Notes under the pieces: model-generated | Database searches by the model: none | What the model was told of the DNA's origin: nothing | The model's input: the letters and a program-made list of their open reading frames with translations, nothing else | Program-made: the position numbers and the translations under genes | Assembly (NCBI GenBank): GCA_026120035.1 | Contig: JALRME010000023.1 | Coordinates: 434,001 to 498,000, forward strand | DNA: 64,000 bases | Direction: 5' to 3' | Source of the DNA: Coleophoma eucalyptorum | Lineage: Eukaryota > Ascomycota > Leotiomycetes > Helotiales > Dermateaceae | In this document: piece after piece, positions 23,507-33,455 of the stretch | How the letters are laid out: each line of letters begins with the position of its first letter | Numbering within the stretch: the first letter of the stretch is position 1

Positions 23507-25318
23507 ATGAAGCCACAAAACGAGACCGATAGCATCGAGGAGAACTTCGACTCCAATGCTACCACACCGCGCGTTGGAAGCGGTGCAAACACAGGCACCA
23601 ATACTCCTAGTGGAAGCGGTGCAAATACAGGCACCAATACTCCTAGAAATGGGGGAGCTACCCCTAAACATGCTGGATCCGACCGTCCAGATGCGAACCA
23701 GGTTGAGAACACTATGCAAAACAACTTCTCAAGAGGGCGTATCGCAGGTGGCACTTTCTTTCAAGCTCTCCAGGACATTGATTCGGCAGCTGCAGAGTTT
23801 GGTCCCTTGATGGAGATTGATATGGACCTGCCAATCACTTTGACGGAAAACGTCCAACATAAGGGGAAGGAATATATCAAAATCAAGTTCTACCCTGGCG
23901 ACAAAGAGAATCCATATAACTGGAGCACGCCAAGGAAGGCGTTCATTACATTGTTACTCTGTATGATGACTTTGTTTATTGGTCTTGCAACAACTGCCTA
24001 CAGCAGTGGAATCGATCGAATGTGTGAGGACTTGGGCGTCAGCACTGAGTTGGGACAGCTTGGACTCTTCTGTTTCAACATGGCCTGCGCTCTGGCACCA
24101 CTCTTTCTGGCACCCTTCTGCGAACTTATCGGTCGACGAGTCGTCTATGTTGGAGCATACGCCTGCTTCGTTATCATCTTCATCGGTCTTGCTCTCGGAA
24201 AGAATATCGCCACTATTCTCGTTATGCGAACACTCTCAGGACTTTTCGGATGTGTAGGAACAATCTTAGTCGGTGGTACTTTCAGTGATATCTACGAATC
24301 CGACAAGCGAGCTGTTCCAATGGCGTGCTTCTCATACGTTGCAATTCTCGGAACAGTTGGAGCGCCTATTTATGCTGGATTTATCGATGAGACCGTTGGA
24401 TGGAGATGGATTGAGGGTATCCAAGGACTGTCTAACATTCCTTTGCTTATCATTATCGCTCTCTGTCTCCGTGAGACTCGTGGAGGTGTTGCTTTGCACA
24501 AGAGAGCTAAGAAACTCCGCGAGGCCACTGGTGACGATCGTTATATCGCAGGAATGGATCTTGAGAAGGGAACCCTGAAGGAAATGCTTTACAACTCATC
24601 CGTCAAGGCCGTAAAGATGCTCTCCACAGAACCCGTCGTCTTCGCTTTCGGACTCTGGATCGCATTTGCATGGTTTGTGACCTTCCTATTTTTATCTGTC
24701 ATCCCCATCACCTTCCAAACCAAGCGAGGATGGAGCGAGGGAGTGGCGGGCCTGCCATACATTTCCCTCTGTATTGGTGTTACTATTGGATTCGCCGCAA
24801 ACTTCCTTCAGATCCGGAAGTACAACCAGATCATGGAATCTCGCGACCGAGTCATTCTCCCAGAATCCCGGTTGTACGGTGCCATGTATGGATCTGCAGC
24901 TCTACCTATCGGCCTCTTCATTTACAGTTTCACACAATACGGATACCTTCCTTGGATTGCTCCTACAATTGCACTTGCTCCCATCGCCATTGGTATCTTC
25001 TTCATCTTCGAGTCAACCTACAGCTTTACATCCGACTGTTATGGCGAGAATTCTTCTAGTGCCATTGCTGGCCAGGGATTGATGAGAAATACCCTTGGAG
25101 CCGTTGCACCGCTTTTTGCAACGCAGTTCTTCAAGAACTTGGGCAGTCAATACGCCGGATTGTTGTTGGCTTGTTTTGGGACCCTCCTGACCTTCATCCC
25201 CTTTGTTATGTTCAAGTATGGTCATCTGTTACGCGCACGATCAAAGCTGGCCAGAGATATGAAGGGAGATGAGGAGCAAAAAGAGAAGACGGGTCTTTAC
25301 ACTGCGCCATTTGTATGA
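23507..25318 (+). CDS. MFS transporter, DHA1-type drug/polyamine family
   Basis: Single exon, 603 residues. A cytosolic N-terminus of about 145 residues begins with two copies of a 12-residue repeat, GSGANTGTNTPS/R, encoded by the 36-base repeats at 23576-23647. PYNWS (about 134-138) introduces the first membrane segment, as in DHA1 members. Twelve hydrophobic segments can be followed, with a large charged loop (LRETRGG to STEPVV, about 323-370) between TM6 and TM7 and GRRVVYVGAY as the loop 2-3 motif. Expected to export small molecules at the plasma membrane by proton antiport; substrate unknown. The next gene is the convergent amidoligase. Confidence 0.95.
   Translation: MKPQNETDSIEENFDSNATTPRVGSGANTGTNTPSGSGANTGTNTPRNGGATPKHAGSDRPDANQVENTMQNNFSRGRIAGGTFFQALQDIDSAAAEFGPLMEIDMDLPITLTENVQHKGKEYIKIKFYPGDKENPYNWSTPRKAFITLLLCMMTLFIGLATTAYSSGIDRMCEDLGVSTELGQLGLFCFNMACALAPLFLAPFCELIGRRVVYVGAYACFVIIFIGLALGKNIATILVMRTLSGLFGCVGTILVGGTFSDIYESDKRAVPMACFSYVAILGTVGAPIYAGFIDETVGWRWIEGIQGLSNIPLLIIIALCLRETRGGVALHKRAKKLREATGDDRYIAGMDLEKGTLKEMLYNSSVKAVKMLSTEPVVFAFGLWIAFAWFVTFLFLSVIPITFQTKRGWSEGVAGLPYISLCIGVTIGFAANFLQIRKYNQIMESRDRVILPESRLYGAMYGSAALPIGLFIYSFTQYGYLPWIAPTIALAPIAIGIFFIFESTYSFTSDCYGENSSSAIAGQGLMRNTLGAVAPLFATQFFKNLGSQYAGLLLACFGTLLTFIPFVMFKYGHLLRARSKLARDMKGDEEQKEKTGLYTAPFV
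23576..23647 (+). repeat. Two tandem 36-base repeats inside the MFS gene
   Basis: Copies at 23576-23611 and 23612-23647 differ at two bases (AAACAC/AAATAC and the final base). They keep the reading frame and encode 12 residues each in the disordered N-terminus. Confidence 0.9.
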
Positions 25319-25735
25319 TTATGATATTTCCTTTTTTTCCACACGATTAATGTATTCTTTTCTTTGGCCGGGCGTTTCCATAGTTTATTGGTTTTTGTGT
25401 ATGCATTGCCAGAGGAGTTAATTCACTGACGACCTGAGATCAGACTTAAGCAAAAAGCATGTTAATTCGAAGCTAGGTGTCGGATTTTGAGATATTTCCA
25501 CTTAATGTAGATTCTCACTCTACTGTGCCATTTGCCTAGAATTATGTATTATATATCCACATAGATTATGTATCTTATGAGTTTGAGCAAATTTGTAAAT
25601 CATATCTTATATTTGCACGAGTACTCGAACTTGGTCTGATCTCGGTGATGGGCCGGTGTTATATTGAAATGAGTACTTGGATTCTCTGCAATACCTGCGG
25701 GTATCGGATCATGATGCCATCCACCATCTGGTGTG
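25319..25735. other. Intergenic, convergent 3' ends
   Basis: A/T-rich 3' sequence between the MFS transporter and amidoligase genes. Nothing else seen. Confidence 0.6.
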
Positions 25736-26884
25736 TCACCTACAGTCGCGTCCAGCACTTCTCATTCTCTGCTCCATACTCCTTATCTCCCTAACCTTCT
25801 CCCCATAATACCTCGCCTGGAGACTCGCCCCAATTGCCATCAAGAACCTCACAACACTGAAATCCTTTTCATCTAGCCGAATACATTCCCTCAGCCACTC
25901 CGTCAACATCTCCTCATCAACGTCCCTTGCAAATTCTACGATCGTAATCACTGTCTCAGCCCACATCATCACAGCCTTCTCATCCAAAGTCCCTTCATGC
26001 TGCCGGAACTCAATCGTCTTCTTACTGCCCTCTATGCCCGCTGACGTATCGAGCGGGTTCAGGCCTTGAATATGGTACGGTAGGCATTTGATCGATGCCC
26101 CAAAACGACTTGCCAAGATCCTGCAGAGTTCTGGCATGTCTGACAGCGCCAAGATCTGCTCAAGTGCCCATTTACGTTTCTGCTGCGCTGTCAACCATTC
26201 CATCGAAATTCCTTCTCCAACTGTCTGCGCTTCGGCGTCGAGTGCGAGGACAGAGGTAGTGGAGAGGGCCATGTTAAACTCTGCGCCCTGCCCGGGTCGA
26301 GGTCTTCGGTGCACCGGGAACAAACTCTCAATCTGCGCCTCGAAAGTCCACAGCACCGCCATCAGGTTCCTTAACCACTTCCCATCCATCCCATCCAGAG
26401 CGTTGCCGACGTGCACGTGCAACCCACAGCTCTCATTCACTACCATTCGATACTGCTCGCGTAGGATCCGGATCACTTTTCTACATACATCCAGCGCCTC
26501 CTTGCAGTGGTAATACGCTGGTGATACCACCTCGACGGCATACCAGCGATATTCTTTCGGCCGCAGTGCCGAGTTGCAATGTGGGCCTTGGATGGAAGCG
26601 TCGGTTTTGACAAGCCAGTTACGTGAGAACGGTGTGCTTTGGCTGCGTTTGAGGGTTGCAATGGCTGGCACTGAGTTCTGAGTGAGGGTTTGGGCTACGT
26701 GGGTGAGAATGGAGTAGATAAGTGTGCTGGTTGTGTTTGTGGGATCTGTAGTGTTGTGGAAGTAGACTTGTCGCCCATCTTGGGGGTGGGGATCAAATTG
26801 TCCTGCTGGGACGGTTGCTAGAGCGAATTCAAGCTCGATGCCAAAAGTTAGGTTGTTTTTGGATGGTGAAGTGTTTGATGACAT
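25736..26884 (-). CDS. Putative Amidoligase_2 family enzyme
   Basis: Minus strand, single exon, 382 residues from the ATG at 26884; the frame is open further upstream but has no earlier ATG. Conserved blocks: FGIELEF (14-20), AVEVVSP (116-122), CGLHVHVG (153-160) and KTIEFRQHEGTLD (289-301). From family knowledge these are the acidic and histidine motifs of Amidoligase_2, a glutamine-synthetase/carboxylate-amine-ligase-like fold thought to form amide or isopeptide bonds with ATP. Fungal members are common but have no established substrate that I know. It is flanked by a transporter and by MAPEG and amidohydrolase genes. Confidence 0.85.
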   Translation of the reverse strand: MSSNTSPSKNNLTFGIELEFALATVPAGQFDPHPQDGRQVYFHNTTDPTNTTSTLIYSILTHVAQTLTQNSVPAIATLKRSQSTPFSRNWLVKTDASIQGPHCNSALRPKEYRWYAVEVVSPAYYHCKEALDVCRKVIRILREQYRMVVNESCGLHVHVGNALDGMDGKWLRNLMAVLWTFEAQIESLFPVHRRPRPGQGAEFNMALSTTSVLALDAEAQTVGEGISMEWLTAQQKRKWALEQILALSDMPELCRILASRFGASIKCLPYHIQGLNPLDTSAGIEGSKKTIEFRQHEGTLDEKAVMMWAETVITIVEFARDVDEEMLTEWLRECIRLDEKDFSVVRFLMAIGASLQARYYGEKVREIRSMEQRMRSAGRDCR

Positions 26885-27726
26885 GGCTTTTGTTTGCTTG
26901 TTGTTGGTGTTGTGGCTCGTTAGGTAGGTAATTCGATAATTGTGCGAGTAGAGTTGAGCCAAATTAGAGAAGATTTATCGTGGTATCGACTCATGAAGGA
27001 ATTTGCGAGATTTAATATGACTTATTTCAGGAAATTTATGTGAGGTATCAAGATACGCATCAGTTCGCTAGAAGAGTTTAAAATGGCTGTAGGAGCAAAA
27101 ATAGAAAGAACCAGGGCAGGTCTGCGTAAAGGCCATTACTACATCCGTGTAAGTATAGGGAAGATACAAAGCCATAAAGTCTACATTCATATTTTTATTC
27201 ACAGTAAACCATAACAATGAGAAAGACAAGTCACTAATCCAAAAACACACACTTCTTTCACCTTTTCATCTCCATGCACTTCCAAGCCGTACTTTCAAGA
27301 CATGACCACAAATTAGTCTCTTTATTGTTTGGATAAGCTTGTTGCTTCCAAAAGCATCTGGAACTCGGACTACAATCTAGTTCAATGACATGATTCTTTG
27401 TGTCCTTTCTTTGTATGCCTCTGTAGTGCACTTCGCTTCATTGATGCTGTCGTTAAGTCGAGGCATCAAGGGGGCTTGGCAGTTGCAGCCCCTCGCTTAA
27501 ACTCCCGAGATCGTCCGGCATCGTCATCATGCCTCCCAAAATGGTCACGGAAACGGAAAGTTCCTCGCTTCGGGGTAATGTTCGAGAAAAAGTCTCCGAA
27601 GAGGGCAAGAGAGGTATTTAAGTCGAGGTACCAAGTGCCATTCGCAGCATTTGTACATGCCCAAACAACATTGGAATTCTTTTCTATTACTACCATACTA
27701 GAGATTCAAGAATCAATTTCACCACC
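26885..27726. promoter_or_regulatory. Divergent upstream region, amidoligase / MAPEG
   Basis: 842 bases between divergent start codons. It has A/T-rich blocks around 26985-27070 and 27170-27320. No protein feature and no defined binding site recognised. Confidence 0.4.
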
Positions 27727-28406
27727 ATGGCTCAGAACTCTCCAAACCCCTCATATGCACTGCACTCCATCGCCGCCGCCTACGGCCTCGCATACATACC
27801 GAATTATTACAGCGTCTTAAGACTCACAGCTGCCGCACCTGGAAAGATGTCCTTTTCCATGTACGTAACCACTCAAATATCCTGAGCCTTTCAATCTCAA
27901 TTTTTCTTCTTTACGTCTTTAAATAAAAAGGAAGGAGGAAAAAAGAAGAGGGAAAAACAGACAAGTGCTAACAGTGAATTCCAAAACCCAGGCCAAGAAC
28001 AAACCTAGAGACATTAAAATCTCAGCTCCCAGCCAAGATCTGGAATCAATGCTACCGAGCGCAATGTGCACATTTGAATGCCTTTGAAGGCTTCCCGCTG
28101 TTTGCGGCGTCAATGGTACTTTTCCCCAAATCCTCTGTCTCTCTCTCTCTCTCTCTCAGAATCTCCCGTCGCTAAGATGATTCCAAATAGTTAGCGGGGA
28201 CTCTGGCAAAACTGCCGAGCTCGGACTTGAATAAGAGTGCCGCGCAGTACTTGGGGCTGAGGCTGTTGTATACGGGTATGTATATCTACACTGAGAATAA
28301 TATCTTGGGGTTGGCGAGGACCGGGGTTTGGACACTGGGGGTTGCAGTACCGCTTATGACGCTTTGGAAGGCCGGGAATGTGGCCGGCGGGGAGTTGAGC
28401 CTGTGA
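27727..28406 (+). CDS. MAPEG-family membrane protein
   Basis: Three short exons, 27727-27860, 27992-28115 and 28191-28406, introns of 131 and 75 bases, 157 residues; all joins keep phase. After splicing it shows the MAPEG pattern: a first membrane helix (ALHSIAAAYGLAYIPNYYSVLRL), then NPR-like MPRTNLE, RAQCAHLNAFEGFPLFAAS (the conserved RAQxAHxNxxExFP block), a third helix AAQYLGLRLLYTGMYIYTEN, and a final helix GVWTLGVAVPLMTLWKAG. MAPEG proteins are small four-helix ER membrane proteins, many with glutathione-dependent activity. The second intron contains a long CT run ending in CAG (28137-28159) that looks like an acceptor but would lead to an early stop; the TAG at 28190 restores the family frame. 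Confidence 0.88.
28137..28157 (+). repeat. CT microsatellite in MAPEG intron 2
   Basis: An uninterrupted (CT)n tract immediately followed by AG at 28158-28159, forming a decoy 3' splice site 31 bases before the inferred acceptor. Confidence 0.85.
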
Positions 28407-28687
28407 TTGGGACTGGGGTATTGCATTGCATAGGTTTGCATGGAGAACAGGGTTGCGTGGGGCCGGGTTGGAGTTTGAAATTGTCCATATTTGGTAAGCA
28501 GCATATTTGTTTGGGGTAACTGTATATCTCCTCTTGAACCCATGTAACATTAAAGCATTGCATATTCGATTATAGAGTAGCATCAAGAGCACTTGAATGT
28601 CAATTGCATCCTATAAAGCATTGTAATTGTCTGAACTTCTATTGTCACTAACTTAGAATCTGTGTTCCTCGCTTCTCGGGTAAAGGC

Positions 28688-30025
28688 TCAAGTAGATTTA
28701 TACAACTTCCCTCCCTTCCAGACATGCGTAATATTGTTTGGCTCAGCCATGATACTGATATCATCTAGAGGATTTGAGCATACAGCAATTAAGTCTGCAT
28801 CATAACCCTCCTTCAACTGTCCAGATTTTGGACCAAAATGCTCGCCCAAAGTCTCAGGACTAGTTGCAGTGCAAGCTTCAATGGCCTGCAAAGGCGTCAT
28901 ACCAGCTTTAACCGCATACCACAACTCCTTTCCATTCCTACCATGGGACAGTTGCGATCCTAGCTGACTCTCAGCCTGATCCGTTCCAAGAGCGCACTTG
29001 ACGCCGCCCTTGATCGCGAGCTTGTATGCTGCCTCGTGATACTTGCTCGTCTCGATGAGCTTCTTTTGTGATGCTGGTGGGAATTGATCCAAGTAATCAA
29101 GACCTGCAGCCACAATCAGGCGAGTAGCAACCAAGATGGCTCCCTTTTCTTTCATTAACTCAATGCACTCCTCGTCCAAATAGGTACCGTGCTCAATGGT
29201 TTTGCATCCTGCTCTCAATGCAGCTAAGATACCCTCTTTGCCGTGACAGTGAGCAGCAACGACTCTCTTTCCTCGTGCAGCTTCGTCTACAATGGCTTTC
29301 AGTTCTTCATCGGAGAATTGTCGATCTTCTGGGTCATCGAGCTCGCTCATAACCCCACCACTTGCGCATATCTTGATGACCTTGGCTCCTCGTCTCATCA
29401 TCAATCTCACAGCTTTGATGCACTCCGGTACGCCATCGCAAATCGCCAGGCACAAGCCATGTGCACAGGCATCAACGACGGCGCCGTACGGCAATCCATG
29501 AAGGTCGCCATGCCCAGCTGTCATAGATAAGGGTGCGATACTGGAATAGACATTAGGGCCCACAATCGTCCCATCTTCAATGGCTGGTGTCAACTCCCCG
29601 GCATATCCAGCCAGTTCTCGTACGGAAGTGAAGCCTGCCATGAGAGTCTGTTCAAGGTCTCGGACGGTTCGAGCACCATTCAGAACACCAGGCTGACCGA
29701 ACAACCCTTCTATGCCGATGTTTCCAGGCGGTGTTGCCATATAATGTACATGACAATCCCACATCCCGGGCATCAAGACCGGAACGGTGGTAAAAGGAAG
29801 GCTGCTGTACTTGCTTGGCATTGATGATTGCGTTCCAACCCAGGCGATCTTTTTCTCATCGATAATAACAGCTCCATCACTGAATGGCTCTCCTCGGCCG
29901 GGAATTAGGAGTGCAGCCTTGATTCCATAGACCGCCGTGCGCCGTGGTTCTGGTGCCTGCACTCGCCTAGGTTGTAGTGGCAGCGGTACCCCACATTCAT
30001 GACTTGGTGCTCTCACAATACGCAT
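28688..30025 (-). CDS. Metal-dependent amidohydrolase, ochratoxinase/imidazolonepropionase-like
   Basis: Minus strand, single exon, 445 residues, start at the ATG at 30025. It shows the full metal-ligand set of a binuclear amidohydrolase: HVH at 92-94, a likely carboxylated Lys218 in KVIKICASGG, His259 in AAHCHG, His279 in IEHGTYLD and Asp349 in LGTDQ. The C-terminal GYDADLIAV and VWKGGKLYK blocks are typical of the family. The arrangement is that of the amidase/prolidase group that includes fungal ochratoxinase, which splits N-acyl amino acids. The exact substrate cannot be told. No signal peptide is visible. Confidence 0.93.
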   Translation of the reverse strand: MRIVRAPSHECGVPLPLQPRRVQAPEPRRTAVYGIKAALLIPGRGEPFSDGAVIIDEKKIAWVGTQSSMPSKYSSLPFTTVPVLMPGMWDCHVHYMATPPGNIGIEGLFGQPGVLNGARTVRDLEQTLMAGFTSVRELAGYAGELTPAIEDGTIVGPNVYSSIAPLSMTAGHGDLHGLPYGAVVDACAHGLCLAICDGVPECIKAVRLMMRRGAKVIKICASGGVMSELDDPEDRQFSDEELKAIVDEAARGKRVVAAHCHGKEGILAALRAGCKTIEHGTYLDEECIELMKEKGAILVATRLIVAAGLDYLDQFPPASQKKLIETSKYHEAAYKLAIKGGVKCALGTDQAESQLGSQLSHGRNGKELWYAVKAGMTPLQAIEACTATSPETLGEHFGPKSGQLKEGYDADLIAVCSNPLDDISIMAEPNNITHVWKGGKLYKST

Positions 30026-31242
30026 TTTGAATTCTTAATGACGAGCGAATTTATTGTGGTTTGTAGAAGAGAGATAGTATGCAGAAGTGTTCTCAGGGGA
30101 ATGTAACGGATGAGCATCACGGCTGGTACCTGCCTATCTCGGAGTGCAAGGTGGGGGTTATCTTTACTTCATGATAATCTGATCTTGTCATGTCAGCATC
30201 GCGTGGTAGGGTTTTATGAAACATATCGTGAGTGTGCTGCTGTCTTCCAAGAAGCCGACTCTCTCTCTCTCTCTCTCTCTCTTTCTCCATCTCTGGTGTT
30301 CTTGCAAGTTATGCTGACCATCAATGCCACGATGCCAGCGCCTCATACAAACCATTCATACTTGACCGTGTCCCTGCCAGTCAAAGTATTCAGTACGTAA
30401 GCAAACGTACAGTTTGTTGACAGCCTGGTACACAGATATTCATCCAGTCTACCTTGTTTCGGCACCAGAGTATGTGATCGCGAGAAGCTGAAGAGTCTAA
30501 GCCATCCTTAATTTCAGCTTCCTGGAGCGTACTACATATACCTCGCCGCAATGCCGAGCAAAAGCCGACATGCCACACATACACTTAAAGGCTTAATGAG
30601 GAATTCATTTCGTCGACAATTTTCAACATAAGAAGAAAGGGGATCGCCCTGTAGAACCTACCTTATACACAGCGACGGCAGTAGGCCTCGGAAAATGGTG
30701 CACAGCCGCAAAATACTTTGACGAGCCGAGACGTGCATGGCCATAAATTTCCCAATCGGGTAACCAGTTCGTGCGGCCGCGGATTGGAAGCGCATCCAGA
30801 TCTGCTGTCTTGACCTTACAGGAGGAGAGCCAAGAACGTGGCAGATGTGCCGTAGAATCTATACTGGACAGGAAAGGAAGGCAGCTCGTGGGCGTTTCCA
30901 TTTTCTTCTCGCTGTACTACGGCAAAGTATGCCTACTGCGGCACTTGCTGGGCGGCTTTGCTATATATGATGTGTCGTCGGCGATACTGCTTTCCGTCTT
31001 CTCCTTGGCATATCTTTTGGCTTGTATTTATAAGATAGATGAGCAGAAGCTGATGGACAGTTTTCTGACCTTTTCTACCATCCTGTTTCAGCCATTGATA
31101 GCAGCTGCTCTTTTTGTATCTTCGTCTTGTCTCTTAAGCATCAAACCCTAGCACAACCTTCTTGGATTTGGACTTGAAGAGCCTCCTACCCTTCCCACTT
31201 ACTTTGTCCTAGCTCTCCGCAGTCTCATCTATCACCTTCACC
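30026..31242. other. 1.2 kb intergenic, divergent promoters
   Basis: Between the divergent amidohydrolase and RTA1 genes. Contains a (CT)n tract at about 30260-30283. An open frame ending at 31151 encodes a hydrophobic C-terminus but begins with GTG and shows no family features, so it is not called. Confidence 0.5.
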
Positions 31243-32449
31243 ATGATAAAGTCTCACTTCCATTATGACCCGTCAATCCCTGCGGCAGCTCTCTTCGGAG
31301 CTCTCTACTTGCTCGTTGCCTTCGCTACTTTGTTCCAATGGATCAAGTACCGTGCTTGGGTGTGGTTTGTCATGGTAGTGGCAACCTTCAGTAAGTTGCA
31401 CAGGATGAGAGTTTCAAGAGCCCAGGAAATAAGGTGAGCTAACAAAAATGACAGTGGAGGGCGTTGGATACTTGCTTCGAATCTGGTCGGCGAAAAATGT
31501 CACTGAAAAGAGCCCTTATGTCGCACAGTTTGCTCTGATTGTTCTCGCGCCTGTACTCATGGCGGCAGGGCTCTACATCGTCTTTGTAAGTCTTCAAGCA
31601 CCGCAATACTGGTGATCAAGTGTCTAATGAACATTCAAGGGGAGAATTGTGTACCATGTAGTGCCACCAGCCGAGAGAAAGACCAGTGTACTATGGGTTT
31701 CTCGTAAGATTATCCTAGTGTGGGATGAGTGAGAATTTACAACTGACAGATCTCTGGCAGCTCGTTTCGTCACACCAATCTTTGTTACCAGCGACGTCAT
31801 CTGCCTATTTCTTCAACTGATCGGTGCAATTAAAGTAACATCAATCGATCCCACCGATCCAAATGCGGCTGAAAAAGCCAATAAAGGACGAGATATTGCA
31901 CTGGTTGGTGTCATCCTGCAACTCGTAGTTTTTGGATTCTTCTGTATCGCAGCAGCCCGCTTCCAGTTCACCTCCCAATCTTTCCTGGCCGATTTTGAGA
32001 AAAGAATCAACACGCCGACCGACACGAAATACGTACAGATCGATGACTATCCTAAGCTAGTCAAGAAGAACTGGCAGCAACTTTTGCTTGCGGTGAACCT
32101 CGGCACTGGTCTCATTTTGGTAAGCCATACAGACCTACATATCCAAGAATCTTTGTAGAACTGATTGTGCAGATCCGTACTATCTATCGTACGGTCGATT
32201 TCTCTCTAGGAAGGTCAGGATACACTGAAGGGCATGAGTGGTGGTAAGTCTCCAGAATAGCCAATCTTGCGATATCCTCTTAACTGAGCAAACAGCGCCT
32301 ATGTCTTTGATGCACTACCTATGCTCCCTTGCTGCGCAATGTTCGTCTTCTTCCACCCAGCAAAATACCTACCATACCTCTCGTTCCGACTCCCGAAAAA
32401 AGCCCGTCAGTCAGCTCGGGATAACATCGAGATGGGCCAAATGAGTTGA
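31243..32449 (+). CDS. RTA1-family seven-helix membrane protein
   Basis: Six exons (31243-31390, 31455-31585, 31640-31703, 31761-32119, 32173-32243, 32296-32449), 308 residues, introns of 52-64 bases. Seven hydrophobic segments. Family blocks: YDPSIPAA at the N-terminus, MEGVGYLLR, LAPVLMAAGLYI, PRFVTPIFVTSDVICLFLQLIG, RTIYRTVDFSLG, and the C-terminal FFHPAKYLP. RTA1 members include yeast Rta1/Rsb1 (lipid translocation, resistance to 7-aminocholesterol and long-chain bases). In filamentous fungi they are numerous and often sit in accessory clusters. A stress- or efflux-linked role next to the regulator gene is inference. Confidence 0.93.
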
Positions 32450-33455
32450 TTTGCGAACGGAAAGCAATCGTAGGGACGTACTCGACTCGCTTCGCAGGAG
32501 ACAGAGTACTGAGAACGATTGGTATATTGTGAAAGCAGGAGATGTCCGGTCGTTGAGCATAGGGTGGCAGAGCTGAAGGGGATATACGGATATACAGAGA
32601 GATCGCGGGGAGTGGAGGTGGGCTTGTATTCTCTTTCTTTGGTTGCGGTTATAGGGAATGGCAAATATTCCCAGGGCTTAGAGGCGCAGTAATTTGTTGT
32701 CTTGTAGCCTTCCCGCTCTTATCTAATGGTCTCCTCCTTACAGTAATATTATAGATACCCAGAATCCAGAGTTTGACTGACTGATCGGTGCTGTCATATC
32801 GCATCTTTGGCAAGCCAAGTAATGGAATTGCACAGGCGATGTCTGTATGGCTCCCTCGCGTCGTGCCACATCAGATAGCTGGTCTAGCTAAGGCCATAGC
32901 AGGTCCGATGCACGTCATAAAGAATACCGCGAGAAGAGACAGCATCCCTCCTACCCAAAGTGGTATGCAACGAAGCCCGAACGCAACAAAGGGGATTACA
33001 TAACGGACTGGATGCCTAATAAGTGAGAACGGCGTCGGCAATCAGGTCAACTCCGTCACCCCTTCGCTTAGCAACTGACCCCTCCATTCAGCAGGCCGTT
33101 GCGTGGCACAGCCTCCTTCTAGAAAACGTGCAGCGTCAGACAGAACGACCTGCCATTTCTCGCTTTGCGAAGGAGTCTGTTGCTTTTATATCTAGATCCC
33201 CAGAGAACAATGCGGTTATGGGCAAACCGGAATCCCCTTCCGCGGTGTTATTATATTTAAAAGCTTCGGTCTGCTCTCGTGTGCATTACTTACTGTACTG
33301 ACGCGGTTTGGACTGGGGAATTGGCCCTGATTTCACCCCTATCCTGTCCTTCTTACCACCTGACGCGTCGGAACCGTGCTGCAATTGTAGTGGCCTTGGC
33401 TGTTGATATATATATATATATATATATATCACTGCGGGTGATTCCCGACATAGTC
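32450..33455 (+). promoter_or_regulatory. Upstream region of the Zn2Cys6 gene with an (AT)12 tract
   Basis: About 1 kb between RTA1 and the regulator. An (AT)12 microsatellite at 33406-33429 ends 26 bases before the regulator's ATG. The earlier part is the RTA1 3' region. No other element recognised. Confidence 0.5.

Noticed and set aside
30771..31151. 126-codon frame with a hydrophobic C-terminus
   Set aside because: Starts at GTG, no family pattern, lies in the RTA1 promoter.
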